Assembly: GCF_029892565.1 (NCBI RefSeq)
Contig: NZ_JARXVH010000003.1
Coordinates: 186,001 to 250,000, forward strand
Source: Streptomyces pseudovenezuelae
GTDB lineage: Bacteria; Actinomycetota; Actinomycetes; Streptomycetales; Streptomycetaceae
DNA length: 64,000 nucleotides
Direction: 5' to 3'
Below, one piece after another: positions 16,890 through 24,494 of the stretch (position 1 is its first letter; each line of letters opens with the position of its first letter). The translations under genes and the position numbers were made by a program. The notes below the pieces were generated by a model, which saw only the letters and a list, made by a program, of their open reading frames with translations, had not been told where the DNA came from and did no database searches.

Positions 16890-17561
16890 TCACTCCCGAT
16901 CGGCGAACACGCTCGTGTCCAGGCCGGCCAGGAGGTCGGCCGGGTCCCGGTACACCCCTTGGGCGCCGGCCGTCTTCAGGTCCTCGCTCGGGATTCCGCC
17001 GGACAGTACCGCCACCGGGAGCACTCCGTCCCGTACGGCGGCCTTCATGTCCCAGACGGTGTCGCCGACGAACACGGCGCGTTCGCTCGGGACGTCCGCG
17101 AGTTCCCTGGCCTGGCGGACGGGGTCGGGGGCGGGTTTGCCGACGGTGACGTCGTCCGCGCTGGCCGCGCCGAGGATGACGTCGTCCGCGTCGATGGCAC
17201 GGCGCAGCGCGGACAGTTCCGCGCCGCTCGCCGAGGTCGCCAGGACGATCGTCCAGCCCCGGCCGGCGAGCGCCCGCAGCAGGTCGCCCGCCGCGTCCAG
17301 CGCCGGCAGCCGGTCGAAGTACGTGGCGTAGAGGGCGTGGTGGGCCGCGACGAACCGCTCGTCGTCCTCGGGATCGCGGTCCTTCCCGAGCAGGTACTCG
17401 ATCAGGTCGCCGCCGCCGAGGCCCACGGCCCGGTGGATGTCCCGCATGGGAACGCGGTGACCGCCCTGTCTGAACGCCTCCCACCAGGTGACGACGTGCA
17501 GATGGTTGGTGTCGACGAGGGTTCCGTCCACGTCGAAGATCGCGGCGCGTCTCGTGGTCAT
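16890..17561 (-). CDS. HAD-superfamily phosphatase (phosphoglycolate phosphatase/beta-phosphoglucomutase-like)
   Basis: About 223 residues. Motif I is FDVDGTLVDTN with nucleophile and acid/base Asp; motif II is VLATSAS; motif III Lys is in VGKPAPDP; motif IV is VFVGDTVWDMKAA. A helical cap (HLHVVTWWEAFRQGG) lies between I and II as in subfamily IA enzymes. A GTG one codon upstream of the ATG is also possible. The start lies 7 bp after the stop of the F420-dependent oxidoreductase, so it is probably co-transcribed. The phosphate-ester substrate is unknown. Confidence 0.88.
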   Translation of the reverse strand: MTTRRAAIFDVDGTLVDTNHLHVVTWWEAFRQGGHRVPMRDIHRAVGLGGGDLIEYLLGKDRDPEDDERFVAAHHALYATYFDRLPALDAAGDLLRALAGRGWTIVLATSASGAELSALRRAIDADDVILGAASADDVTVGKPAPDPVRQARELADVPSERAVFVGDTVWDMKAAVRDGVLPVAVLSGGIPSEDLKTAGAQGVYRDPADLLAGLDTSVFADRE

Positions 17562-17568
17562 CACACGC

Positions 17569-18534
17569 TCACAGGCCGCGGAGGGCGGGCAGCAGCTTCT
17601 GTTCGGCCCATTCCAGGTACGGCTCCTGGTGGTCGCCGCCGATCTGGATGAGCGCGACCTCGGTGAACCCCGCGTCGGCGTACGGGCGTACGGCCTCGAC
17701 GACCGCCTCCACGTCGTCGCCGCAGGGGATGGAGCCGGCGACGTCCTCGGGCCGTACGAACTGGTTGGCGCCCTCGAACGCGGCGGGGCCCGGGAGTTCG
17801 GAGTTGACCGGCCAGCCGCTGCCGAACCAGCGGAACTGGTCGTGCGCGCGGGCGATCGCCGCGTCGCGGTCGGTGTCGTAACAGATGGGCAGTTGGCCGA
17901 CCTTGGGCTTGCCCGCGCCGCCGTGGCGGTCGAACGCGGAGATCAGTTCCGGCCTGGGCTCGGTGGCGATCACCAAGTCGGCCAGTCGGCCCGCGAGTTC
18001 GCACGAGTGGTCGCCCGAGACGGCGACGCCGATCGGCGGGGGCGCGTCGGGCAGGTCCCACAACTTGGCGTTCTCGACGTCGAAGTGGGCGCCGTGGTGG
18101 TTGACGTTCTTCCCGGCGAAGAGTGCGCGGATGATCTCCACGGCCTCTTCCAGCTTCTCCAGCCGGACGTGCGCGGCGGGCCAACCGCCGCCCACCACAT
18201 GCTCGTTGAGGTTCTCCCCGGAGCCGAGCCCGAGGCGGAACCGTCCCTGGGACAGGAGTTGGAGCGTGGCGGCCTTCTGGGCGACGACCGCCGGGTGGTA
18301 GCGGGTCGTGGGGCAGGTCACGTACGTCATGAGGGGGATGCGTTCGGTGGCCTGCGCGGCGGCACCGAGCACGCTCCACGCGTACGAGGCGTGGCCTTGG
18401 GACTCCAGCCAGGGGAAGTAGTGGTCGGACGTGACCGAGAAGTCGAAGCCGGCGCGCTCGGCGCCGACCACATGGCCGACGAGTTCTCGCGGGCCGGTCT
18501 GCTCGGTCATCATCGTGTATCCGATCTGCACCAT
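17569..18534 (-). CDS. F420-dependent LLM-class oxidoreductase (glucose-6-phosphate-dehydrogenase-like group)
   Basis: 321 residues from ATG at 18534. GAGGAG is 9 bp upstream, whereas it directly abuts an alternative ATG at 18543. The start MVQIGYTMMTEQTGPREL, then FDFSVTSDHYFPWLESQGH, ATERIPLMTYVTCPTTRYHP and GRFRLGLGSGENLNEHVVG are strongly diagnostic of the F420-dependent luciferase-like subgroup named after F420-dependent G6P dehydrogenase. It uses coenzyme F420 in a TIM barrel. The actual substrate may differ from G6P. It heads an operon with the HAD gene. Confidence 0.9.
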   Translation of the reverse strand: MVQIGYTMMTEQTGPRELVGHVVGAERAGFDFSVTSDHYFPWLESQGHASYAWSVLGAAAQATERIPLMTYVTCPTTRYHPAVVAQKAATLQLLSQGRFRLGLGSGENLNEHVVGGGWPAAHVRLEKLEEAVEIIRALFAGKNVNHHGAHFDVENAKLWDLPDAPPPIGVAVSGDHSCELAGRLADLVIATEPRPELISAFDRHGGAGKPKVGQLPICYDTDRDAAIARAHDQFRWFGSGWPVNSELPGPAAFEGANQFVRPEDVAGSIPCGDDVEAVVEAVRPYADAGFTEVALIQIGGDHQEPYLEWAEQKLLPALRGL

Positions 18535-18584
18535 GTCGCTCATCTCCTCGTGGGTCGGCTTCGGGGGTGCGACCTCCCGTCTCG

Positions 18585-18929
18585 TCACCGCTTCGTCGTG
18601 AGCCGCAGGTCGACCTCCTTCTCCTGGTCTCCCGAGGCCGTGCCCCACTGGTCTACGGCGAACGCGGCGTTCAGGGCCTCGAACAGCTGGTCCACGGCGA
18701 CGTAGCCGCCCTGCAGGGTGACGGAGACCTGACCCTCCAGTGGGGTCGGATCGGTCGGGATCCACTCCTGCGTCGGCTCGAACTCCGCGCTCCACACGGC
18801 GGATCGGTCGCCCGGCTGTTCCTGGGGCACGTCGCCGGAAGGACGGTCGGTGGGGAACGCGGTCCGCAGGACGCCGAAGACGGTGGCGGCATCCTCCTGG
18901 GACGCTCCGGTGAGGGACACGGTGGCCAT
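18585..18929 (-). CDS. Hypothetical protein, 114 residues
   Basis: Start ATG at 18929 with AAGGAGAG upstream. The sequence is acidic (MATVSLTGASQEDAATVFGV; EFEPTQEWIPTDPT) with a predicted alpha/beta mix and a C-terminal LTTKR. I recognise no family. It lacks a signal peptide and membrane spans, so it is probably cytoplasmic. It stands between the LLM gene (51 bp downstream) and the PRC-barrel gene, separated from the latter by a strong terminator. Codon use is normal for the genome, supporting expression. Confidence 0.7.
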   Translation of the reverse strand: MATVSLTGASQEDAATVFGVLRTAFPTDRPSGDVPQEQPGDRSAVWSAEFEPTQEWIPTDPTPLEGQVSVTLQGGYVAVDQLFEALNAAFAVDQWGTASGDQEKEVDLRLTTKR

Positions 18930-19047
18930 CGGGGGCACTCTCCTTGGATAGGACTGGGCAATGGTGTCGGCGTACGGACCCACCTGCGAGTACCCACGTG
19001 GCCGGTGATGATTCCGGACATTTGATCCGGGCCGCGTCGCACGGAAA

Positions 19048-19076
19048 GCGGGCACCGGCAGAACGCCGGTGCCCGC
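19048..19076. terminator. Terminator downstream of the PRC-barrel gene
   Basis: GCGGGCACCGGC, loop AGAAC, then GCCGGTGCCCGC: a perfect 12-bp stem, flanked by CCCCTTTT on one side and GGAAA on the other. It lies 24 bp past the PRC-barrel stop. Confidence 0.85.
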
Positions 19077-19099
19077 CCCTTTTCGCCGCGGAATGACGG

Positions 19100-19450
19100 T
19101 CAGACTCGGCGGTCTCCGTAATAGCCACCGACCTGCTCGTGATAACCGGCGTCACCGGCGTGCTTGTCCTTGTCGAACTCGGGAGAGTTCTTGATTTCTT
19201 CCTTCGTACGGCCGACGCGGATCGTCCGCTCGGCGACGTCGATGGACGAGATGACACCGGCAGGGAGCAGAACCTGCTTGCCGAAGATCCACACTCCGGT
19301 GTCGACGACGATGTACGCGGCTCCGACGTCCTCGGAGTGCTTGTCGACCTTGCCGATCGAACCGTCGCTCGCCTCGACCTTGAACCCGGTCAGGTCCATC
19401 CCCGTCTGGTGACCGGCCTCGGCCTGGTAACCCCACATGTTGTCCGTCAT
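19100..19450 (-). CDS. PRC-barrel domain protein
   Basis: 116 residues from ATG at 19450. The core GFKVEASDGSIGKVDKHSED, AAYIVVDTG, LLPAGVISSIDVAERTIRVG is a PRC-barrel: a small beta-barrel found in RimM and photosynthetic reaction-centre H subunits, and in many stand-alone stress proteins. The tail KNSPEFDKDKHAGDAGYHEQ is hydrophilic and charged. In Streptomyces such genes often belong to the osmotic/oxidative stress regulons, but I could not find a clear SigB-type promoter here. Confidence 0.85.
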   Translation of the reverse strand: MTDNMWGYQAEAGHQTGMDLTGFKVEASDGSIGKVDKHSEDVGAAYIVVDTGVWIFGKQVLLPAGVISSIDVAERTIRVGRTKEEIKNSPEFDKDKHAGDAGYHEQVGGYYGDRRV

Positions 19451-19646
19451 GCAAAACCTCCCCTGTAGTGCGTGAATTCCAAGGAGGCCCGTCCGATTGT
19501 TCCGGTGGGCGTCCCTCGGCGGGTCGAGTGCCCACCGTTCACAAGAATCAACACGCCCACGTCGATCCCCTTTCCAGAAGGCCGCGCTTCCCGCTTTTCC
19601 GTATTGCATGCGGGTGCGTTCCGGCCTTGTTTGCGCGCCGGAGAGT

Positions 19647-19721
19647 TCAGCGGCGGCGCAGCATCATGACGACAGCGATGATGACAATGATGAGGACGAC
19701 GGTACCGAGACCTATGTACAC
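19647..19721 (-). CDS. 24-residue single-span membrane peptide
   Basis: GTG start at 19721, preceded by GAAGGAAAG at good spacing. It encodes one Gly/Val/Ile/Leu-rich hydrophobic helix of about 17 residues (IGLGTVVLIIVIIAVVMM) ending in LRRR and a TGA. The positive-inside tail and strong ribosome site argue for a real gene. I recall similar tiny hydrophobic proteins in many Streptomyces genomes; function unknown. It lies between the PRC-barrel gene and the RIP-domain gene. Confidence 0.65.
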   Translation of the reverse strand: MYIGLGTVVLIIVIIAVVMMLRRR

Positions 19722-19869
19722 GGGTTTCTCTTTCCTTCAGGGAGCGGCATCTGTCGGTGCCGTGGACAACCGAGTGCCCCAGTCAAATCTTTTCAGCCCA
19801 CTCCGGTGAGTCCGCTGCTCCGCCGGCCTTCAGCTCAGTTACACCAAGGGGAAGAAGGTCAAGGTCCCG

Positions 19870-20532
19870 GTGGGCAGTTCGAGCCGGCAGGTGATCATCG
19901 TCGACAACACGGCGGTCAACAGCTTCGCCGACATCGTCGTGACCTCCGGCGGCAACACCGTCCACCTGCTGATCCGGCTGAGCGACCTCTACGTCACCGG
20001 GTGGTACTACGAGGCCGAGAAGGAGCACTACTGGCCGCTGGCCTCGGAGAACGCCCCCACCCGCCCCGGCGCCGAGCCGCACTCCGAGTGGATGGGCGCG
20101 GAGAACTACGACCGGCTCTCGAACCTCGGCAACATCAGCCTGGCCAGCCTGCAGATCGGCCACCACTCCCTCTGCCAGGCCGTCCACGACCTGCGGAACC
20201 CCGAGTCGGCCGGTACCCAGGGCGTGGCCCGCGCGCTGCTGCGCATGATCTTCGCCGTGTCGGAGGGGTCGCGTTACTCGTGGATCTCCGGCGGGCTCTA
20301 CAACGCCCTCAACAACGGCCAGGACTTCACGGTCACCAACACGGGCACCGAGCTGGTCCGCAACTGGTCCAACATCAGCAACGTCCTCGTCGACCACGTG
20401 AACCACCCGAACTCGACGGCGAGCACGTCCACGACCAGCTTCGGCACCATCAACACCGCTGCCGCGGCAGCCAAGTTGCTGCTCACGGCCCTCAACCAGG
20501 GGAGCGACCCGAACCCGCACGACGAGCTCTGA
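19870..20532 (+). CDS. Ribosome-inactivating protein (rRNA N-glycosidase) domain, N-terminally truncated
   Basis: 220 residues from GTG at 19870; related coding continues upstream to 19810 (SYTKGKKVKVPV) with no earlier start before a TGA at 19807. Segments align by eye with the ricin A chain: LSDLYVTGWYY (ricin Tyr80 region), ENYDRLSNLGN (Tyr123), MIFAVSEGSRYSWI (Glu177/Arg180) and ELVRNWSNIS (Trp211). All five active-site residues are therefore present. The helix preceding ricin IPVL (about 35-40 residues) and any signal peptide are missing, and neither upstream frame supplies them. It is either a degraded toxin gene or an unusual short form. The 3' end overlaps the STAS gene by 41 bp. The family depurinates the sarcin-ricin loop of 23S/28S rRNA. 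Confidence 0.75.
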   Translation: MGSSSRQVIIVDNTAVNSFADIVVTSGGNTVHLLIRLSDLYVTGWYYEAEKEHYWPLASENAPTRPGAEPHSEWMGAENYDRLSNLGNISLASLQIGHHSLCQAVHDLRNPESAGTQGVARALLRMIFAVSEGSRYSWISGGLYNALNNGQDFTVTNTGTELVRNWSNISNVLVDHVNHPNSTASTSTTSFGTINTAAAAAKLLLTALNQGSDPNPHDEL

Positions 20533-20923
20533 GCGCCTCGTCCAGCGTCGCCGTCAGGGCGAAGATCCGGCTGAGGTCCACGATCCGGAGCATTCTGCGG
20601 ATGGTGGGGTGGGGGCAGGCGAGGGTCAGGCGTCCGCCTCGTTCCTCGACGCGGCGACGGGCTCGGCACAGCAGGCCGAGCCCGGAGCAGTCCAGGAAGT
20701 CGACCGGGCCGAGGTCGATCACCACATCGGCATGCGGGCGGCCGGTCGCCGCGTCCATCGCGGCGGTGATGCGCAGGACCACGGCTATGTCGATCTCGCC
20801 GAGCAGTTGGACGACGGTCCGTCCCGCCGTCTCGTAGACGCGGATCTGCTGGTCAGAGGCAGGGGGAACAGCAGGAACGACAGTCACGGCCGTTACGGCT
20901 GAAGCAGCTGGCTCCCGGGGCAT
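20492..20923 (-). CDS. STAS-domain anti-sigma factor antagonist
   Basis: 143 residues from ATG at 20923, favoured by GGAG 8 bp upstream; an in-frame ATG at 20989 would add 22 residues. The STAS fold is recognisable: IRVYETAGRTVVQLLGEIDI, VIDLGPVDFLDCSGLGLLCR (with the phosphorylatable Ser in DCSGLG) and RLTLACPHPTIRRMLRIVDL. Such proteins free a sigma factor from its anti-sigma kinase when unphosphorylated. No anti-sigma kinase is adjacent. It is divergent from the CheB/CheR-PAS operon and 3'-overlaps the RIP-domain gene. Confidence 0.88.
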   Translation of the reverse strand: MPREPAASAVTAVTVVPAVPPASDQQIRVYETAGRTVVQLLGEIDIAVVLRITAAMDAATGRPHADVVIDLGPVDFLDCSGLGLLCRARRRVEERGGRLTLACPHPTIRRMLRIVDLSRIFALTATLDEALRARRAGSGRSPG

Positions 20924-21145
20924 CGCGCCATCTCCGTCGGTTTCGCGGCAAGGGATGTACACAGCCACCGGGAGCACGGGTGACGACAAGGGTGACTTTA
21001 GGCCGATGCGTCTCGGCAGTGGGCGGGTCCTCGAACAGAAACGGTTCGTCTGGCAGGGGGTTCCATCCTTCGGGTGTAATTTCTCGGATCCCCTTGATGG
21101 AGCGAGCGCAGGGTGCTTTCAAGCGGAGCGGTCTAGGCTCGTGGT

Positions 21146-21745
21146 GTGACGCGCGAGCAGCCACCCAGGGATCGGTACAGCATCGTCGCCGTCGCGTCGT
21201 CCGCGGGCGGCATCCAAGGGCTGAGCACGCTGCTCGGCGCGCTGGGGCCCGATCTGCCGGTGCCGGTGCTGGTGGTCCAGCACCTCGACCCGCGCCACCG
21301 GACCGTGCTCGCCGAGGTGCTCGCCCGCCGGACCGAGCTGCGGGTCAAACTCGCGGAGGCGCAGGAGCTCGCACTGCCCGGCACCGTCTATCTCGCCCCG
21401 CCCGACCGGCACCTCCTCGTCGACTCCGACGGTGTGCTGAGCCTGTCCGACACCGCGCTCGTGCACTTCGTACGCCCCTCCGCCGACCTCCTCTTCGAAT
21501 CGGTCGCCGGCGCCTACGGGCCGGAGGCGATCGCCTGTGTGATCACCGGGACCGGCCGGGACGGGGCCGAGGGGGTCGACACGGTGAAATCACGGGGCGG
21601 GACCGTGATCGTCCAGGATCCGCGGACCGCGGAGTTCTCGGGGATGCCGCAGTCGGCGGTGGACACGGGGGCGGTGGACTTCGTGCTACCTCTTGGGGAG
21701 ATCGCCGCCGCCGTGCGGGGACTTGTCGAGGCCAAGAGGCAGTGA
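21146..21745 (+). CDS. CheB-type methylesterase domain protein (no receiver domain)
   Basis: 199 residues from GTG. The catalytic triad positions are visible: Ser18/19 in AVASSAGGIQGL, His46 in VVQHLDPRH and Asp139 in ITGTGRDGAEG. Also typical are GTVYLAPPDRHLLV and SGMPQSAVDTGAVDFVLPL. It lacks the N-terminal receiver domain of chemotaxis CheB, as is usual for CheB/CheR-PAS pairs. No chemoreceptor or flagellar gene is in view. The stop overlaps the CheR-PAS start (TGATG), so the two are coupled. Confidence 0.9.
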   Translation: MTREQPPRDRYSIVAVASSAGGIQGLSTLLGALGPDLPVPVLVVQHLDPRHRTVLAEVLARRTELRVKLAEAQELALPGTVYLAPPDRHLLVDSDGVLSLSDTALVHFVRPSADLLFESVAGAYGPEAIACVITGTGRDGAEGVDTVKSRGGTVIVQDPRTAEFSGMPQSAVDTGAVDFVLPLGEIAAAVRGLVEAKRQ

Positions 21746-23610
21746 TGGGCGAACCGCTGGACGCCGAGGGCAACCAATCGCTGGAGGAGTTGCTCACCTT
21801 CATCCGGGAGGCCCGCGGTTTCGACTTCACGGGATACAAGCGCTCCACGCTGGCCCGGCGCATCCACAAGCGGATGACGGACGTCGGCAACCGCTCGTAC
21901 ATCGACTACCAGGATCTGCTGGAAACCAACGCGGACGAGTTCGGCACGCTTTTCAACACCATCCTGATCAACGTCACCTCCTTCTTCCGCGACCCGGAGG
22001 CCTGGACCCTCCTCCAGCACGAGGTCGTGCCCGACCTGCTCTCGGCGCTCGATCCGGACCAGGAGATCAGGGTGTGGAGCGCGGGCTGCTCCAGCGGCGA
22101 GGAGGCGTACTCACTGGTCATGATGTTCGCCGAGGCCCTCGGCATCGAGGAGTGCCTGCGCCGGGTCAAGATCTACGCCACCGACGTCGACGAGGAGGCG
22201 CTGCGCGAGGCCCGGTCGGGGCTGTACACGCCGAAGTCGCTGGAGTCGCTGCCCGTGGAGCTGCGGGAGAAGTACTTCGAGCAGAACAGCGCGCAGTTCA
22301 GCTTCCGCCCCGACCTGCGGCGGCGGGTGATCTTCGGGCGGCACGACATCACCCGGGACGCCCCGATCTCCCGGCTCGACCTGCTGGTGTGCCGCAACAC
22401 GCTGATGTACTTCAACGTCGAGGCCCAGACGCAGATCGTGGACCGCTTCCACTTCGCCCTGCGCCCCACCGGCTTCCTCTTCCTCGGCAAGGCCGAGATG
22501 CTGCTGAACGACAGCGAGCGGTTCGAGGTCGTGAACATGCGGCAGCGCGTCTTCCGGCGCCGGGCCGGCAGCAACGGGCTGACCTACCATCCGGCCCCCC
22601 TGAAGATCAGGACCGGCACCGGCGGCGAGATGCACTCGGTGGCCCGCGCCCGCCAGTTGCGCGACCTGGTGCTCGACGCCGGACCGACCCCGGCGATCGC
22701 GCTCGACGGCGACGGGACCGTCGTGGTGATCAACAGCCAGGCACGGATCCAGCTCGGCCTGACCACCGGCGACATCGGCCGCCCCTTCCAGGACCTGGAG
22801 GTCTCCTACCGGCCGGTCGAACTCCGTTCCCTGATCGACCAGTCCACCCACGAGCGCCGGACCCTGCGGGTCAACCGGGTCGAGCGCCGGGCGGGCGAGG
22901 ACCTCCAGTACTTCGACATCCTCATCCAGCCGCTCGCCGGACCCGGCGGCCTGCACATCGCCACCGGGATCTCCTTCACCGACGTGACCGTAGCCACGCA
23001 CCTGAAGGCCGAAGTGAAGCGCGTCAGGGAGGAGCTGGAGACGGCGTACGAGGAGCTGCAGTCCACCAACGAAGAGTTGGAGACCACCAACGAAGAACTC
23101 CAGTCCAGCATCGAGGAACTGGAGACGACGAACGAGGAACTGCAGTCCACCAACGAAGAGTTGGAGACCACCAACGAAGAACTCCAGTCCGGCAACGAGG
23201 AACTGGAGACGATGAACGAGGAGATGCGCATCCGCACGGACGAACTGGACGAGGCCAGGGCGTTTCTGGAAGCGGTGCTGACCAGCATCGCGGCGGGTGT
23301 GGTGGTGCTGGGCAAGGATCTGAAGGTCAAGAGCTGGAACCGGGGCGCGGTCGACCTGTGGGGGCTGCGCGCGGACGAGGTGGTCGGCGAGGCCTTCTTC
23401 GAGCTGGACTTCGGGCTGCCCACCGACGAGCTGCGGCCGGTCGTCCAGCGGTGCCTGGAGACCCGTAAGCGCTCGGGTCCGATCCCCGTGGAGGCGCTGA
23501 GCCGGATCGGCCGGCCCATCACCTGTGACGTGTTCTTCTCCCCGTTCGGCGGGCCGCACGGCGGTGTCGTGCTGATGATGGAAGAGAGCCGAAGCGACAC
23601 CTTCGACTGA
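21745..23610 (+). CDS. CheR-type methyltransferase with coiled coil and PAS domain
   Basis: 621 residues. The CheR N-domain (SLEELLTFIREARGFDFTGY) precedes the SAM-binding domain with SAGCSSGEEAYSLVM around residues 112-126 and DLLVCRNTLMYF. A degenerate PAS (about 305-415) is followed by a Glu/Asn-rich coiled coil at about 427-505 built from EELQSTN/EELETTN heptads, then a C-terminal PAS (about 506-615; AGVVVLGKDLKVKSWN). This is the architecture of CheB/CheR-PAS signalling proteins, here with CheB as a separate gene. The protein lacks a histidine-kinase domain, so output must pass through partners, perhaps the downstream GAF-ANTAR proteins. Confidence 0.9.
   Translation: MGEPLDAEGNQSLEELLTFIREARGFDFTGYKRSTLARRIHKRMTDVGNRSYIDYQDLLETNADEFGTLFNTILINVTSFFRDPEAWTLLQHEVVPDLLSALDPDQEIRVWSAGCSSGEEAYSLVMMFAEALGIEECLRRVKIYATDVDEEALREARSGLYTPKSLESLPVELREKYFEQNSAQFSFRPDLRRRVIFGRHDITRDAPISRLDLLVCRNTLMYFNVEAQTQIVDRFHFALRPTGFLFLGKAEMLLNDSERFEVVNMRQRVFRRRAGSNGLTYHPAPLKIRTGTGGEMHSVARARQLRDLVLDAGPTPAIALDGDGTVVVINSQARIQLGLTTGDIGRPFQDLEVSYRPVELRSLIDQSTHERRTLRVNRVERRAGEDLQYFDILIQPLAGPGGLHIATGISFTDVTVATHLKAEVKRVREELETAYEELQSTNEELETTNEELQSSIEELETTNEELQSTNEELETTNEELQSGNEELETMNEEMRIRTDELDEARAFLEAVLTSIAAGVVVLGKDLKVKSWNRGAVDLWGLRADEVVGEAFFELDFGLPTDELRPVVQRCLETRKRSGPIPVEALSRIGRPITCDVFFSPFGGPHGGVVLMMEESRSDTFD
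23056..23190 (+). repeat. Exact 51-bp direct repeat (84-bp period) in the coiled-coil coding region
   Basis: The 51-bp segments 23056-23106 and 23140-23190 are identical, including silent positions. They start 84 bp apart, i.e. 28 codons or four heptads. Identity at synonymous sites indicates recent duplication or gene conversion rather than selection on protein alone. Confidence 0.85.
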
Positions 23611-23633
23611 CCGCCCGGCGTAGCCTCGACGTC

Positions 23634-24482
23634 ATGGACCCGCAAGGGCGCGTGGAGGACTTCGGTCTGGCAGCGATGGCCCGCCGTCGTGCGGCGCTGG
23701 CCCGCGAGCGCGCGGAGCGGGCGGAGGCGGCGGCCGAGCGGCACGAGCTGCTGGCGGCGCAGCCGGGGCGGGAGTTCCACGCCCAGGTCGCGCAAACTCA
23801 CCGTAGAACCGCCGAATGTCACCGTGCCTCGGCCCGTCTCCAGGACAGCTTCGCTCTCCGTGCGACGGCCTGGGCCGGGGGGCAGGGGGCCCGGCCGCGG
23901 TTCATGGCGGTGGTCGCCGAGGCCTGCGGCACCGGTGGCGCGGCGATGGCCCTGCTCGACTCCGGACAGAACCAGCTCGCGGTCGCCGTGTCCGACGAAC
24001 GCTCCGCCGCCGCCCAGGAGTTGGAGTATGTCCTCGGCGAGGGCCCGGGCCAGGACGCGGCGACCGGACGCCGGCCGGTGCACGTGACCGGCCCGGACAT
24101 CGGGACCCGCTGGCCGGAGTACGGACCCGCCCTCGCCGCCCTGGGCATCGCCGCGGTGGCCGCCGTACCGCTGCGGACCCGGGACAGCTGCGTCGGATCG
24201 CTGACCGTCTTCGACCCGCGGACCACGGGGTACGACCGGCTCACCGAGGTCGCCGCGGCCCTCACCGGCATCGTGCTGCTCGACCCCGAGGCCGACCCGG
24301 ACCTGTACGGCGGGACCGACGTCCGGGCCGTCGTGCACCAGGCGGCCGGCGCGCTCTCGGTACGGATCGGCTGCTCGGTCGACGACGCACTGGCACTCAT
24401 CAAGGCCCGGGCGTTCGCCGAGGAGGTCTCCCTCGACACCGTCGCCCGGCAGATCGTGGACGGCGACCGGAAACTCACCTGA
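23634..24482 (+). CDS. GAF-ANTAR protein 1 (AVVHQA type)
   Basis: 282 residues. An N-terminal Arg/Ala/Glu-rich helix (about 15-70; ARRRAALARERAERAEAAAE) probably forms a coiled coil. The GAF domain carries ELEYVLGEGPGQDAATGRRP and the C-terminal ANTAR domain (about 224-278) has AVVHQAAGALSVRIGCSVDDA and DTVARQIVDG. ANTAR domains bind dual-hexaloop RNA to prevent termination. It starts 24 bp after CheR-PAS. Compared with protein 3 at 28612 it shares AVVHQA and LGEGPG, suggesting paralogy. Confidence 0.85.
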   Translation: MDPQGRVEDFGLAAMARRRAALARERAERAEAAAERHELLAAQPGREFHAQVAQTHRRTAECHRASARLQDSFALRATAWAGGQGARPRFMAVVAEACGTGGAAMALLDSGQNQLAVAVSDERSAAAQELEYVLGEGPGQDAATGRRPVHVTGPDIGTRWPEYGPALAALGIAAVAAVPLRTRDSCVGSLTVFDPRTTGYDRLTEVAAALTGIVLLDPEADPDLYGGTDVRAVVHQAAGALSVRIGCSVDDALALIKARAFAEEVSLDTVARQIVDGDRKLT

Positions 24483-24494
24483 GGAAGAGGCCCC

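Noticed and set aside
23041..23220. CRISPR-like repeat array
   Set aside because: Repeats are in frame inside a gene, encode heptads, and have no variable spacers.
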